The position numbers were made by a program, and so were the translations under genes. Positions 23,409 through 37,700 of a stretch of 64,000 nucleotides of DNA are shown piece after piece. Source of the DNA: Angiostrongylus vasorum (Eukaryota > Nematoda > Chromadorea > Rhabditida > Metastrongylidae); NCBI GenBank assembly GCA_018806985.1, contig JADANN010000457.1:3567001-3631000 (forward strand). The letters run 5' to 3'. The notes beneath the pieces were generated by a model. That model searched no databases. It had not been told where the DNA came from and worked only from the letters and a program-made list of their open reading frames with translations. How positions within the stretch are numbered: position 1 is the stretch's first letter; each line of letters starts with the position of its first letter.

Positions 23409-25765
23409 CACGTGCTTCCAATTAACTAGACGATCAGTAATTAAATTACCTGCAAGCACTTCGAAGCACTTGTAAAGGTAGGATGGAATGCGTTGTCAAT
23501 GAGATTGTGTAGCAGTCAGACGTTTTTCGTCTTACTCATTAAAACGACATCTCTTTTGTTATCTCCCAGTTTCGATCTCGCCAGTTCTTAAGATATATGA
23601 AGCGTTCGGAAACGTTGTATGTCGGTCATGTTTAACAGCAAATTATCCGTTTCTTAGTTACACTTGATCTAGGATAGCCTTTATACCGTCTGGCCTATAT
23701 TTGGAGTCATGTGGTGTTAGTGCACTCTAGGCATTAAGCTACTGAGTGTTGACATGTCACCATATTCTATCTTTGCCATGACCATCACGTCATGTTGAAG
23801 GACTCCACAGATAGTGCAGTACCTCGTCGAAATCCACTTTTAATGTTGATGATGTCCGAAGTCTAGCTAGACGCAATTGAATTTGTAAAGCTCATGGAAT
23901 CTGCTTATGAACTGTGTTGGGATGAAAGGATTCGATAGTTCCCTCTGTTCCAACCAACTTGAAGAATGATTCCTCTAGACATAATAGTGTAGTACAAACC
24001 AGCACCTTGTAATCACTGATTATGTAAGTTTCACTGGTCATGCTAAATGGATATTTCTGATGTCCAGCATGTTCAGTAGGGACCCTCAATCCAGCGTTCT
24101 GCTATGTCAGTCGTTCGGACTGCAAGAGTGAAATAGATTTTACACCACAGATGGTGGAAAAATAGACAAGTAAGCAGCAGTGCAGTCTAAGTTTTTAGTA
24201 TTTCATGGAAGGTGCCTTCCGACTATTCAGCACTGTATGGACAACAAGCATTGTAACGTAATATCTGAAAACTGTAGGTTCGTATAGTAAAATTGGCAGT
24301 GGGTTTTTTTAAATGTTACGGCTCTACCTTGCTGTGAATGGGTGCTCTACGACTTCTTACGAACCAGTTTGCGTCTTACACATCAAAAATCCAGAAAAAA
24401 GGAAGTGGAAAATGAATCCTTCATGCTTCAAAGTTAGTCCTTATTCTCCTTTCCTATCTCTCTATGCTTTCTATTCTTACTCTTATGATGACATGTTTGT
24501 TAAATCCCTACCTAACTAACATCCCTTGTATTGTCGATCCAGTGGCCGTAAATTATCTTTTTTCATCGCGACCTGATATTTGCGTTTAAAATGAGAAGTG
24601 TAGCGATTTTTTCTGGAGTGACTTCCTTTCTAATTTTTTCCACCTGCTCAGCTGAAACTAATAAATGTATTGCTCTTCTCTTCTTATAATGTTTCCCAGT
24701 CATTCTCTTCGTACAACTTCACGAGGGCGAACGCCAGTTGGTATTTGTTCTAGCTATTGTGGCATATCAGAGACATATCGTAGTCAGAGCGTCTAAACAG
24801 ACCAACATTTGATGACATTTAATGTTCGAGTTACTAAATGAACTCTCCGCAAAATCGACCCCTGAATCGATTTTTTAAAGCAGTTTCTGGGACTTCGCTC
24901 GTTAACGATAACTACTTTGATGCTTGTGACCTATACCTGATGTGCCGGTCCTCTCTCGAATAGGACTAGCGGTATTTTTTCGTCCTGAGGACACTACGGT
25001 TGAAGTTTTATGCTTCCCTGAGAGTGTCGCTATAGAGTTATCCAAGCGCTTAAGGCTACTTGATGACCTTCATTGGAATGCGGTCTTCTAGAATGTCGAT
25101 GTGAACCGTTTACAGATCCACATGCAATTAGTCGCTCTTGTTTACTGCCTTAAATTACATCGTCCTTTCATCTCGATCACTAAGACGACGTTATGACTAA
25201 CTTTTCTCCCTCACTTCATAAATTCCCTCAATGTACACTACTAGTGCAATGCCAATGTTTATGTTATCTACGGACCGCTGTGATATTTCAATGGTGTGCT
25301 TTGCTCCCTAGTCTTCGATGGTCATTCCGAACTCATCCATCTTCGTGACACCATAGGGATTGTTTTTTAGAGCGTTATCGAATTGGAGCATTTTTATTCC
25401 TGGAGGTCGTAAATACCCAAGATCCTGTAGTTCAGCTTATAGTGTAACTCGTAAGAACGAAATTCTCAAACGTTTTGTACTAGTCAGAACACAACTTTTT
25501 AGCTTTTTCTTAATCTTCGGCACAAAACTGGTAGGGTTATGTGAGAGCACAGACATTTTATTATATTAATTACGTAAATAAACTACAACATAAAGAACCA
25601 TGGAGCTCGTCCTTAAGTTCCACTAGTTAGGAATCCGGTGTTTTTTTTGCTTTATTCACTGTTGTTTTTCTACACCTTCCCAAAGGTTTCGTATTTTTGA
25701 TGGCTATGAACGTCTGTGTCGCATAGCATACTTTGACTGTAGTGAAGCTTAAAGCCGTTACAGAG
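23409..25765. other. Upstream region of the recognised IQSEC exons
   Basis: No exon recognised. The sequence leading to TTACAG/AGATGAG at 25760-25768 can act either as a splice acceptor or as the start region of a short transcript beginning at ATG 25766. Confidence 0.4.
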
Positions 25766-28700
25766 ATGAGCACAGTATGCGGCCGGACGCAACTGTCCGA
25801 CTGGCGAGGAATGTCGAGCGTCAGTCGAGTCTACGTGGCCAATGGGTACGAGATCTCAGACGATCTGCTACGAAGACGTGTCGAGGTGCATATTCTCTTT
25901 GAAAATATTCATAGATTCTTCTACAATAAACAACAGATACACCAGAACATCCTGATCTCTGTCACTAGTGGTCATATCCTTCTTTCCATCTCATCTCTTT
26001 GTGCTTATTGATTTTCCTACCATTCAATTTCGCCATGCTGACTAACGCTCTTCCTTTGTAAGCCTTATCTCCTTATCACTAAGAAAAATCTTAAGTGAAG
26101 TTTGTCGAAGACGTTAAGCAGAGGCCAGAAGCTATTCTTCTTCATTCCTTTTATCTTCGACTGAAAGGTGATTGTAAATTATCGTCAGAAAGGAAAGTAC
26201 AACGCCAATTCCTTTGTTATTTTGTTCCGATCCGCGCTTATAGACTGAGATCGCTAAGCAGTGCACATAACTGTTGTATCAACAAGCTTTTGCAATCGCA
26301 AGCGCTTGATTGCTTCCATACTACTGCAACTTCTGGATGAGAGTAAAGGTCACATGGCTAGCAAAAATCCTGCAGAATAATGGAAGTTTGCTCAGCAATC
26401 TATACTTCAATCTTAGCAATAGATACAACCACAACGGTGCTGAGATATTTGAAAAACTCCGGACTGCAGGTGTCTGCGGTGGGGGTACGAACGCGCTATT
26501 ATCCTTTCCTGGGGGCTAACGCGTTTACCACCACATCATGCGGATCATTCATTTCGCTTGTCTCTCAGCTAGTTCTATCGATCAATGCCATCAGCAATCA
26601 CCCGCTAATGGGATTGATCTGGAAGTCCAAATACGCTGCCATGAAAAATTGTAATAGGCACTAAAAAAAATTTTTACATTTTGATTTCGACTTAGTAATA
26701 TATTTCGCCTACAGCAATAACCTTCTATAAATTAGCGGAACGTTCCTACACCGTTAGTTTTCACTTATTTACTTGGATACTTGGATGGCCCGTGCTCACT
26801 GGTTGTGCGGGCCCCAACATAATCTCCATTTTTTCGGAGTTTTGCTGGTCTAGCCATTGTGGTTCCCTGAAGTCCCGAGGTCAGCCAGGCCAAAGTCTGC
26901 CCCACAGGTCGTCACCGCCATAGGCAGTCGCCGCGCTTGTAGATCGGAGGGAGATTAGCTACCATGTGACTAGTTTGATACCAGGGCGATGGTAGAACCT
27001 GGTACTGGTTTACTCTTAGCTAGGCTTCCTGGTGGTTAATTTTCACAGTGATTTTGAATTGTTTTTACATTTTCTGCAAACTGTTTTCCAGTGTTGTCAT
27101 TCTGTAAATAAGCTGAATACATAACTATAATAACTATAATATGAAGAACGCTTCCAAAAAACGCCGACAACAAATAAGACTTAGAGAGACGAGGACCAAA
27201 AGCTGACACTTCCAACCTTTCCTAGCAAACTCGAAGATTGTAAAGCTTCGTAACGGACGTCTCTTCACGGCTTCGTCGATAAATCTCTGGTGTAATAGAA
27301 AAGACAAATGGCGTCGATTAAATAATTATGAATGGCCACTGGCGAGACGATTGAACGGTGAAAAACGCGCCCCGACGCAAATCGCTGCGGTCAAACGGGC
27401 TACTCGTCCATCCGTCCTACTGCATCTAGGCTCTTGATCTTTACTTGCAACTGCAGCAGGCTTTCAATCTTTGAACGCTGAGCCTTTGGTCGCCGTTTTG
27501 GTGATGGACACCAATCGCACAAATATCCAGTGGCTTTCGACGGCTTCACTGAAGCGCTCCACCTCTAGCGGGCGTCAGGGGTTCTGTCGTGTACGCGACT
27601 ATAGTCCCGTCGAGAGTGTACGGAAGTGGTCCGTCCGACTGTCGCGGTGGTGAATGGCTGTGGAAACGTGCGATTGACGGCCATTCGTCTCGCCAACAGA
27701 TGGCTTCTGTCACATGAGATCCATTGATTGCATCCTGACGCTGCCGTACTGCACCCGCTAACCGTCCGTCCGCCTTCAACCTTTTACAGTCCTCTTCATT
27801 TCGTAGCCGGCACTTCTCCGAGTGCTCTCCAGTGTCTCAAGAGGCAATCCCCAAATAATAACGATGATTGGTTTCTTGGAAGACTATTGCTTCGCAAACT
27901 ACTCGTTCTTCCTGCCGCTCTATTTTTTTTCTTTTTTCGTCATTTTTTTTATTTCTCTACTTTCTATGATATTTCCTAAGAAAACATTGTTTTTACTATG
28001 TAATTTTTACAGCAGTAATTGACAGAAGTGACTGAAATTTGACAGTGATGACTTCAGATGGATACGGCGTAATTTTTCGACTTAACTAGACAACGAATGA
28101 ACGGATGAATACTCATCCATCGACGTTTCGGACGGTTCCAGACAGGATTTTCCTACTTTCACACTTTTCCTCTTCACTACTCACCACTGATGAGCTCCCC
28201 GACCAAATTCTAAGTTATTTCTTTTTTGGTTACTCTAGTACTTTAAGTTAAAAAAACCCTCGAGTTCTACTAGTCTCACCGTCTCCATCAGCTCCCCAAC
28301 TTCACACGCGTTGAGCTGTCAGATATTGGGTAATAATCTTATGGAGACAAAACGATAAACACAAGAGATATTCTTTATTTCTGAGGGACTTTTTCTGAGC
28401 TTATTTAAGAATAGACGTCTTTGTGAATGCACTGTGTGTGATCTCGTACATCTCGTACTTCGAAGGAATCGTTTCGATTCAATCCAGGCTGGCTCCATTA
28501 GGGACATGATTGAAGTGCGCTTTCTGGATTGCTCTTAAAGGCTTTCCATGCATTCTGTTCCATGAAAGACATTATGACCTCGAAATGAAAGCACCAGGAA
28601 ATATTTGCCTCATTAGTATTCTTATATGGAGCAGTCATGCATCTTCTATGAGCAAGTAGTCACTCTTGCTCTGTGAAGTCGAGATAGGCATTCCATGCTT

Positions 28701-31700
28701 TATGAAGTGGACGAGCATGGAGTATTCGGTTCGAAGTAACTAAAACTTGTTTAGAATCCTAATCTTAAAACGATGAAGGATAAGTCATTCGGTGTTGATC
28801 AATCCCCTGAGGGATGCGCCATGCATTCGATTTCATGAGGTATCGCTTGAGGTAATTGATTGCGTATGTGGCCTACACAATGACTTGTGGTGGCCTACCG
28901 ATGTATCGAGCCAGTGCTGCTATCCTCCCAGGCAGGCCTCGTACCAATTTACCAACAACGGAGGGATGGAGGGCTTCTTCGGACCGGGGTGTGGCATCGG
29001 ACTAGCCACCATGTGTATGTTCCAGGGCACCTTTATCCACTGCGGTCTGGGCGCAAGCGAGGCTATACTGTCAGGTTGGTTAAATGGTTGAGCCATCTGC
29101 AGTTCGATGCAGTCCGTCGATTTTGGCGAATATCTATCCAAATGTTTGATTAATTTTTGAATGAAAACCCAGATATGTTTACTAATAATGCCTAGACAAC
29201 AGTTACAAATTCGTTACAGTTATTAGCGCTGGTCTTGGTTATGCCGTGGTCGCCAAATTGTTATATCATATTTCCATCCATAAATTTGCTACGTATCAAT
29301 CCTCTATCCCATCCTCGTGGAAGTTTGATTATTCAGTAACTGACAGTTCGTGTGTTAGTAGCGCTTACCTCCAAGACGTGGATTTCAACCAGCTTCCAGA
29401 TCTCTTCATTGCTGTAGGTCTTACTCCATGATAACCGAGCTTCGATTTCGGTTCTTTTTGCTTGACTGTGCGGACTATACGGGAATAATTTGGGCAGGAT
29501 TATTCAGAATCGATTGTGGGATGGTGATATTGAGGCACATTTGATCCCACAGTGTTGATATTCTAAGGATCTGTTTAATGACTCTCAAATAGGGTCCTGT
29601 ACGGCACAGTGGGGACGGTTCCTTCAGAATCTATAGGGTTTAGCTTAAGAGACTTAAGAGAATATATTCTTCCTCGACGGAATATATCATGACGACTCCA
29701 TAAATCAAGAAGTTCCTGATCGTGGAAGGCTGTGTCAGGCGTGTTTCACGTGACCTTCACAGTTGTTTATGTTACTAAACAAAAAATGCTGTTTACCTTC
29801 TCCGCGATATTCCCTATCTGTACAGGTGTCTTTTTCTGTTTATTTACCTTCGTCGGCCCACTAACGTTATCGATATGGTTCGATTTGAATCTCATTTACT
29901 GTTTTCTCCAGACAGTGACAGCACAGAATACGTCTTCAGATGGCTGTAAATTTCTAATGAGAAGGGAAACTCTGGACGTAGCATTTGGCTTCTCTACCAG
30001 ATGTATGCCCAGCCAGATTTGTCGTACCTTCATTTTTTTCGTTCGTAAATGACCGCTTTAAGAAATTTGCTGTATAAAGCATCTTTTTTTTCTTAATTTT
30101 AACTAAGCCGTTTTTTTATTCTTGAATTTTACCAGTTAACACATAACCTGTTTGGATGGCTACTGGCAGACGGGCTCAGTTTTCGAATGCTGTCGTCGTT
30201 GACAGATTTATTAATCAGTTTTTTCGTCTTGGCCGGGTTTTTTGAACCCTTTCCTTATGCTAAGTTGGAAGACTAGCATTAAAGTGCAGAAACCAATTCT
30301 AGGCACGTAAGTTTTCCTTTTGTCATTCCGTTTTTTGAAAAAGTTTCTCGGAATACGACTTACTCTGACCTTCTGTTACCTCATTGGTAGTTTGTGATTT
30401 CAGTTCTATTATACGTTCTATCAGTTTTTTTCTTTGAGAAGCGCATGTAGCGCAGTGGTCGGACGCCCCCTGCACATGGAGATCGGTCCCCGGGCCCAAG
30501 GGTCATCAAGCTTTCCATCCCACCGGGGTTGGCAAATTGGTACTAGATTTGTCTGGGAGGACAGCAGCACTGGCTCGATACATCGGTAGGCCACTGCGAG
30601 TCATTATAAAGGCCAGATTTGCATTCAGTCACCTCCAACGATGCTTAATGAAGTCGAATACATGACGCATCCCCTAGGGATCGATAAACGCCGGAAGCTG
30701 TATCCTTTATCCCTATCAGTTGTTTATTGTAGCAAACTTGTTACACTTTTCATTTGCATTAGTCAATCATTTCTACTAGTATATAATCGAAGTGCTCCTT
30801 TTTTCTTCATTGTCGTGCAGGTATATAAAGTATGAGAGCATTTTGGAGCCATTGAAATATTGCCTATATGTTATGGTCGTCATAGTACAATTTTCTCCGA
30901 GTTTCCATCCCTTCTGTCCTTCCTCTCTTTCCATTTACTTTCTCGTTTTCTCTGCTTGTTTTCCTGGTGCGTCTTCATAATTTCGACATGGAAACTTGTT
31001 ATTCACAAGCATTTCGCTGAGATTGATAATTTTCTAGTTCCTGATCACCATAAAAAATAAAGAGGCTTACAAAAACAAACTGTACAGATGTACGAAGGCC
31101 GTTCTTCATCATTTCTGTTCACTGGATTACAATGGGCTAATGTTTAGGTTCTGGAAAAGCGCTACGGCGGCCGAGCACGTGCGCATCGAGCAGCGATCGT
31201 CATCCAACGGACGTATCGTGAATATCGCCTGAACAGACGATGGAGAGAAATGACATTACCCACTCAAAGGTAACTCCTTTACTTTTAGTGGTCAAGTGAA
31301 GCTTTTTATCAAAGAGTTCCTATGTCATGCTAGGAATGAGGTGTTTTAACTTACGCCGTCCAACTGTCACTTTTTTTGGCGGTCACATAGGACGGTATCT
31401 AGTTTTCATCTGTTCTTGTTTGCTTCTCTACAAATGAAATACTTTAAGTGTTTAGAACGTGACAGATTTGTTGCAGAAACCTTGTTCTGTCAACACATGT
31501 GTACATATGAAATTTAGTTTTAAACCTATTTGGCAATAAATTTTTTAAAAACTCTAGAAGCGAACCACAGTCATGCTGAGATATTTGCAAAACTCCGGAC
31601 AGCAGGTGTCTGCGGTGGGAAACGAACGCGATATAACCGTTTCCGTTGGCTGATGCGTTCACCACCACCCTATGCGGGTCCTTCGTTTCACCTGGCTCGC

Positions 31701-34700
31701 ATTGAGTTTTCTATCCAGCAGTTCTACTTATCTAGGCAGCAAATAAAAAGTTAACATACTGAAAGCGAAGATTGAATGTTTACATTTTTAACGCAAGAGT
31801 AGCAACCAAAAAACATCAACGACACATTAGGAGACACCATTTGTGCTGCTGGACGAAATCCCGGATTTTCCATGGTTCAGCTTTCTGAACTGGAAGCTTC
31901 AACGAAAAGAAATCTTTAAGCTACGAACAGTCGGAATTCTGTCGTGGCAGAATCGGAAAAGAAGTTGCTGTACGACATCAAATAAGATGTATCGCTTTCT
32001 GTCTCGTTTATGTCTAGTAGTATTTTGGCCATCGACACAAGTATTTGATTGGAGAAGTGCGTGATTTAGGTACTCACTTTCTCCAGCGCTTAATGAACAA
32101 CTGATCTTACAATCGAAAGCGAAGGGTCCAGTTTACTCCAAAGATCGTACATTGAATAGGTTTGTTCTTTTAGCATATCGCCTGCAATACTTACGATTTT
32201 TGGATTGAAAATTAGTTGTGGAAACAATTTTTGGAAGTAGGACGCCTCAATGGGAGGGTAAGATTGATGTTACTATGACTTCGCTGGTTCTTATGTCTGG
32301 CAAGCAATCGAAGTATTATCTTTAAGTGGTAATAACCATGTGATTTCTGTCTGGTCGAGTAGGCATAGAACCAGAAAAGGTTCATCTTTGTTTCGTCTAT
32401 TCTATTTGAAACAGCCTTTTTCCTCTGAATCTTTTCTACACCACCATTCATTCATCATCCTTACGAATTGTTACGTTTGAAGGGTTCATTTTTACTTTAT
32501 CCACAACAACCTGTCGTATGCTAAAAAGCGTTTAGACTGGTTCGGCGACTCATATCGCCGTCCAGAAGCGCCTCTGTGTCATGTTTAGTTCCTTGGTCTG
32601 GTGGGGGGATATCATGATGCAGAGATACTCGGCCGCATTGCATTTTATTGACTCTCACCCGCTGTCGTCAGCTCGATGTCCGCAATTTATCCGCTGACAC
32701 CATCTCAAACATCGCGGACATCCGCTAGATGCTTCCCTCTTGTCTAATCCCTAAGTTAGGTCTTTCTTATTTGAATTTTTAACTTTCAGGTATCTTCCGA
32801 CCACTTCACTGAGTGCACAGCTGCGCGCAGATCGTGCGCAGCTGGCCGGGTCTTCCGAATTACTGTCGAGGAACAAAAGAACTCCACCCTCACCATCGCC
32901 ATCGTCTCCGAATCCGAATAGAAGTATGATAGGTTAGTACTCACTTTATTTTGCACTTTGTTATGCTTCTCTGTACGATGTCTATACTTCAAATTGATGA
33001 GTCTAAGTCAAAACACAGCACGAATTCCGGTTCGTACTTTCGCTCCCTTAACTCTTCGAGGACATCCCTGTGAAGCTCACTGGAAAGTCGTTAATGTGAT
33101 CCTTCGATGTTGTTAATGATTGAAGGGTTTCGATTTGACATTCTTGGTGAACTACTGGTTATCAATTTAGAGTTTTTTTTTGTCTATACGGATTGGATGG
33201 AGGTAAAATTAGTTCTCAAAAACAAGTACAACACTTTCTTGGAAGTAGCTATCTAAACACTTTCTGGGAACTGACTATCAGTCTTTCATCATCATTCAGC
33301 CAGAAGCCATTTATATTTGTACTCATATAGGACGGCTGTTTTCCATTTTTACAGATGTAGTTTCTATTCCTCTGCATTTAAGACGAATGATCACCGTTTT
33401 TCCACCGTGAAAGTGTCTCTGAATTTTTTTAACTTGAAATTCTTTGTAGAAGGAAAAGAACTACACGTAGTTTTAGCAAACAAACATAGTTCCAAAAGTT
33501 TCTCGCAAATATTTTTTACGAGTGAAATAAGCTGAGTTGAATAAAGTGTCGGTTTTCCCTGTTCGAATTAAGTTGAAATAAAATATACAAAATTGTCGTT
33601 GCTGCTGTTTTGTATTCTTTCAGTGGTAAAATAATTGAATCTGACTTACAATAGATTTCTCGCTCTTCAATCATGTTGTGTAGGTGAGATGCGCTCAATT
33701 GAGAGGTACACGACGCCTTTTTTGCGTAGCTACCTTTGCCAACCACGTTTTTCGTGTCTCCATAAGTTTTAGTTTCTAGTCATAAAGGCTGCACTGAATG
33801 TTTTTGGAGGTCATACTCTGTATCTTTTACGTGTGCAGCACTGTTTAGAGCAGTTCTCTTTATCAGATATATAACGGAAAGGTTGTCTATCCCTAATGCC
33901 GCAAATTAGTCCGTCAGTCAAGAAGGAGCATGGTTCGAGATACTGTTTTTTAATTTCTTCTTTGAACTACGAAAGGGTATAGTGCATTGAAATGGTGCAG
34001 TTCTAGCATGAAAACCTCTCACAGTTTGAAAACGGCGGTGGAGGCTAGTAAACGATTCACTCATCCGCTGTGGAAGGGTAAATAGGAGCACGTTTCTGAA
34101 TGTTTTGATTATTAGCGGGCCTCTCTTGTTGTTGTTAAGTTCCAGAAACGATAGTTTGTTCATTTCAGAGTGCACAGAATTCGTATATAACCATGCAGTT
34201 CTTAAAAAAAGACCACTAGATTTGCATGATCCTTCTTGAAAACGGAAATGTCTGTCTGATATAGATTTTTTGGAAGGCCTTATAAGACATTTTAGTTCCA
34301 TTTTTTGGCACCATTATAGAGTCTTTAATCCGACCGAACCGAATCTGATTGAGTAGCGCTGTTACGCTACACTGCTTGTCCTTGCATTCCTATGCAAACC
34401 CAATTAACGATTTTTCGACAAGTCAAGGCTGTCATTAAATGTCGGCTGCCAGTGATTTCAACGAATAAGCAATCTTTGATTTCTCTTTGCACTCATACCT
34501 AAGGGGTTGTTTTTTTTTTGTTTTCAGATTGTTTAATGTCACCACGGCTGGTACAACGAAGATTCCCGGTTCCTGATCGAAGTCCCTTCAGTGTAACACA
34601 CGTTCCTAGCCCAAGTGCTTGTAATGTTTGGATCCCTCGTGCTACTATTGTTTCTGGGAATCTTAGTAACTCGAATAGTCTTTCACGTATTGAGAAAAAT

Positions 34701-37700
34701 GGAATCAAAGGGTGAGTCAAGTCAGTGTGTGAATTGTTTCTTCTTCCTACTCATCATATATTTAGTTTTCATACTAGATAAAACAAAGAGAGGAGGAGGA
34801 GGAGCAGGAGGAGGACCGGGAGGGGGGTGGGTTAGTGATGCTGTCGATCATAGGGGCAAGGCGCTAGTTCGATGACGTTCGCATCCAGTTCGCATGGGAA
34901 CACTATCTCCAAGATTGCAAAGAGTATCGACGCAACCAGCGTTCAACGTGACGAAGACAAAAAAAATTCTTCAATCAGCGGTAGAACCCACAAATAAAAA
35001 GTTGGAAGACCTTCGTTGATGGTGAATGCGAACAACAACAAATCGAATGCAAGAAGTGCTGGGATCCGCACAGTAAATATGATGACACATTAAAATAAAG
35101 TAAGAATAACAAGATAGGGTGAATACATTTCATGGTAAGTTTGAGGTACTTACATAGCAAGCACCTTTATTGCCAATTTTCGGAGGAAAAGGCCGGGAAA
35201 ATTAAAGTCCAGTGAAAACATGTGAAATCTACCGAACTGCATCCGGGATTTTTTGATTGCAACCAGTTTTCAGGATCGACTTTGTTTTAACCTTGGCATT
35301 GGATTATAAATGTGGCGCTTTCTTTTTCAGCAGTCGCGAGGTTGTTATACAGCATACGTTTAATTCCATACAAAACACATACAACACAATAGTGGCTGAC
35401 GTTTTGGCTGTATCGCCTTCTTCAGAACCTGGAAGGGTATATTGATAAGTAATTTACTAGGCCAAACGCTTCAACAGCACAAACAGAAAAGCCTTGTAAA
35501 TCAGGTATCAAGGAAACGGTTGGAACGAAATTCTTGTTGAAAACTGGTTTCGATTCATCACTAATTTTAGTCGAAATCATTTGTTTTGACTATTACATTC
35601 CATGATATTGTTGACTATGTTTGCGTATCTGATATCGCCTCTGTGTCGTCGTTCACTTATTTGAATACTTGGATGGGCCGTCCTCACTGATTGTGCGGGC
35701 CCGAGCAAAATTTCCATTTTTTCGGAGTCTCGCTGGTTTAGCCATTGTGGTTCGCTGGAGTCCCAAGGTCGGCCTGGCCAAAGTCTGCCCCGTGTGGTCA
35801 TTTAGCTAAACAAGAGGTTGCACATTGTTGCGCTTTTATTCAAATAGTGACACTTATTTAGTATTTAAACGTAATGATAAAACACCTCTTGCAGTGACTT
35901 GGAGCGTCCGCGTATCAAATCTCGGTATTGCAGTGAGCAAGAGCGAAAGCGACAGTATCGAATAGCCCTTAATTTTTTCAACAAGTATGTGCTTTGAGTT
36001 TTCATGAATAGAATGATTGTATCTGATGGCTATTTATAGTTGATACCCTAAGAAGGGCTAGCAATTTATCACTCAGGAAACCAGAGCGCGGTGTGCAGTT
36101 GTTGACTGCATGGCGATTCGTCGATGATTCGGCTGAATCGCTGGCAAACCTACTTTTCGGAAGACGTGGTCTTAGCAAGCAGATGATTGGCGAATACATC
36201 TCCACGCTGCATTCCACATTCCACGCATGCGTTCTGAGGTGGGTCTAATACATTACTACTTTTTTTTCCGCTAGACTCCAAGGGTTTCCAGAATAGGTTC
36301 TCAATGAGGATTGTTAATATTGCACGTTTTGGAATTGTTTTAGTACAGATAAATTCTTGGGAACCCGTCTTAATCACGTATGTGACTTCCACATTGTTCA
36401 TTTAAGTTAATAACTAAGGACTTTTCCAGTTCCGATAAAAGGGCAGGTTTTTTTTCCGATTTCCTACCTAATGCTGAAATATTTACAGGTATTTTATTGG
36501 CCTAATAGACGTTCGTGGAATGGAAGTCGACGTGGCTCTTAGGAAAGCTATGCAGTATTTTCTCCTACCGAAAGAAGTTGAGAAGATCGACAAGGTTATT
36601 CAGGTAACATCATGAAGTCGCCAAATGAACCGTTTTGAGAACTCTTTTTCTTCTTTAGGAAACTTCTTGTTCTAGGAATTCGCCCAGCATTACGCGAAAT
36701 GTAATCCGAAGGAAACAAAACGATTCCGGGGAGGCTGGGACACCATTCACATGATCGCTTTCGCTGTCATCATGCTGAACACAGATCTGCACTCGCCAAA
36801 TCTGAAGGTATCTCGGAGTATTCTATTCTTGTTTCTGTCAAATTTGTGGTTTCATCCAAATTTTCACGAATGTTTTATTAACATTTGCCAGAGCAAGGCA
36901 ATCCATGCATGGTAATCTTTCTAGGTTTTTTTTTGAATTTCGAGCGCTAGTTTTAAAAGGATATGCGGTTAACGCTGTCGTGTTTTTCAGTCATCGCAAC
37001 GGATGCAAATGGAGCAATTCATTCACAATCTTCGTGGACAGGATAAAATTCGTGGTGAAAAGGATGGCGCAGATATCGATCGGGCCTGTTTGCAAGGAAT
37101 TTATGAGCGTATTCGCGTCCACGAAATTCGTCCTGGAGATGACCATGTAGCGCAAGTTGCGCGAGTTGACGCAGCATTTGTCGGACGCGATAAGCCAGTG
37201 AGTTGAAAGATCTTTTTTTTCATGCTTTCCTTTTTAACTCCAGAAATCGAGGAGGCGGTTCTATATTTGTTTGCTATCTTCTGATGTTATTCAGAATGTG
37301 TTGTCATGACGGATAAGAACGATAAAGCTTTCGGCGGTGATCAATCCTTGAGGGTTGCGCCATGCATTCGACTTCATTAAGCATCGCTTGAGGTGATTGA
37401 ATGCATATATGGCCTTTACAATGACACGCGATGGCCTACCGATGTATCGAGCCAGTGCTGCTATCCTCCCAGACAAGTCAGCTACCAATTTGCCGACCCC
37501 GGAGAGATGGAGGGCTTGGTTGACTTACGGCGCAGGGATCGATCCCGTGTGTGTTGCATGGTACCTTCGACCACTGCTCTGCGCGTGCCCTAACATGACA
37601 TATAGCACAGGACTTTTAATTCCAAGTCTGAGTTATCAATTGACAAGAATGTTATTTATATTATGAGGCACTGATACATACTTTTTAATTGTAAATATAT

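Noticed and set aside
29732..30052. 106-codon plus-strand frame with a hydrophobic stretch
   Set aside because: T-rich DNA naturally encodes Phe/Leu-rich text; no signal-peptide or domain logic and no splice sites in phase.
33918..34301. 127-codon minus-strand frame with a faint resemblance to Penelope-type polymerase text
   Set aside because: Resemblance limited to a few residues, no catalytic motif, no repeat copies seen in the window.
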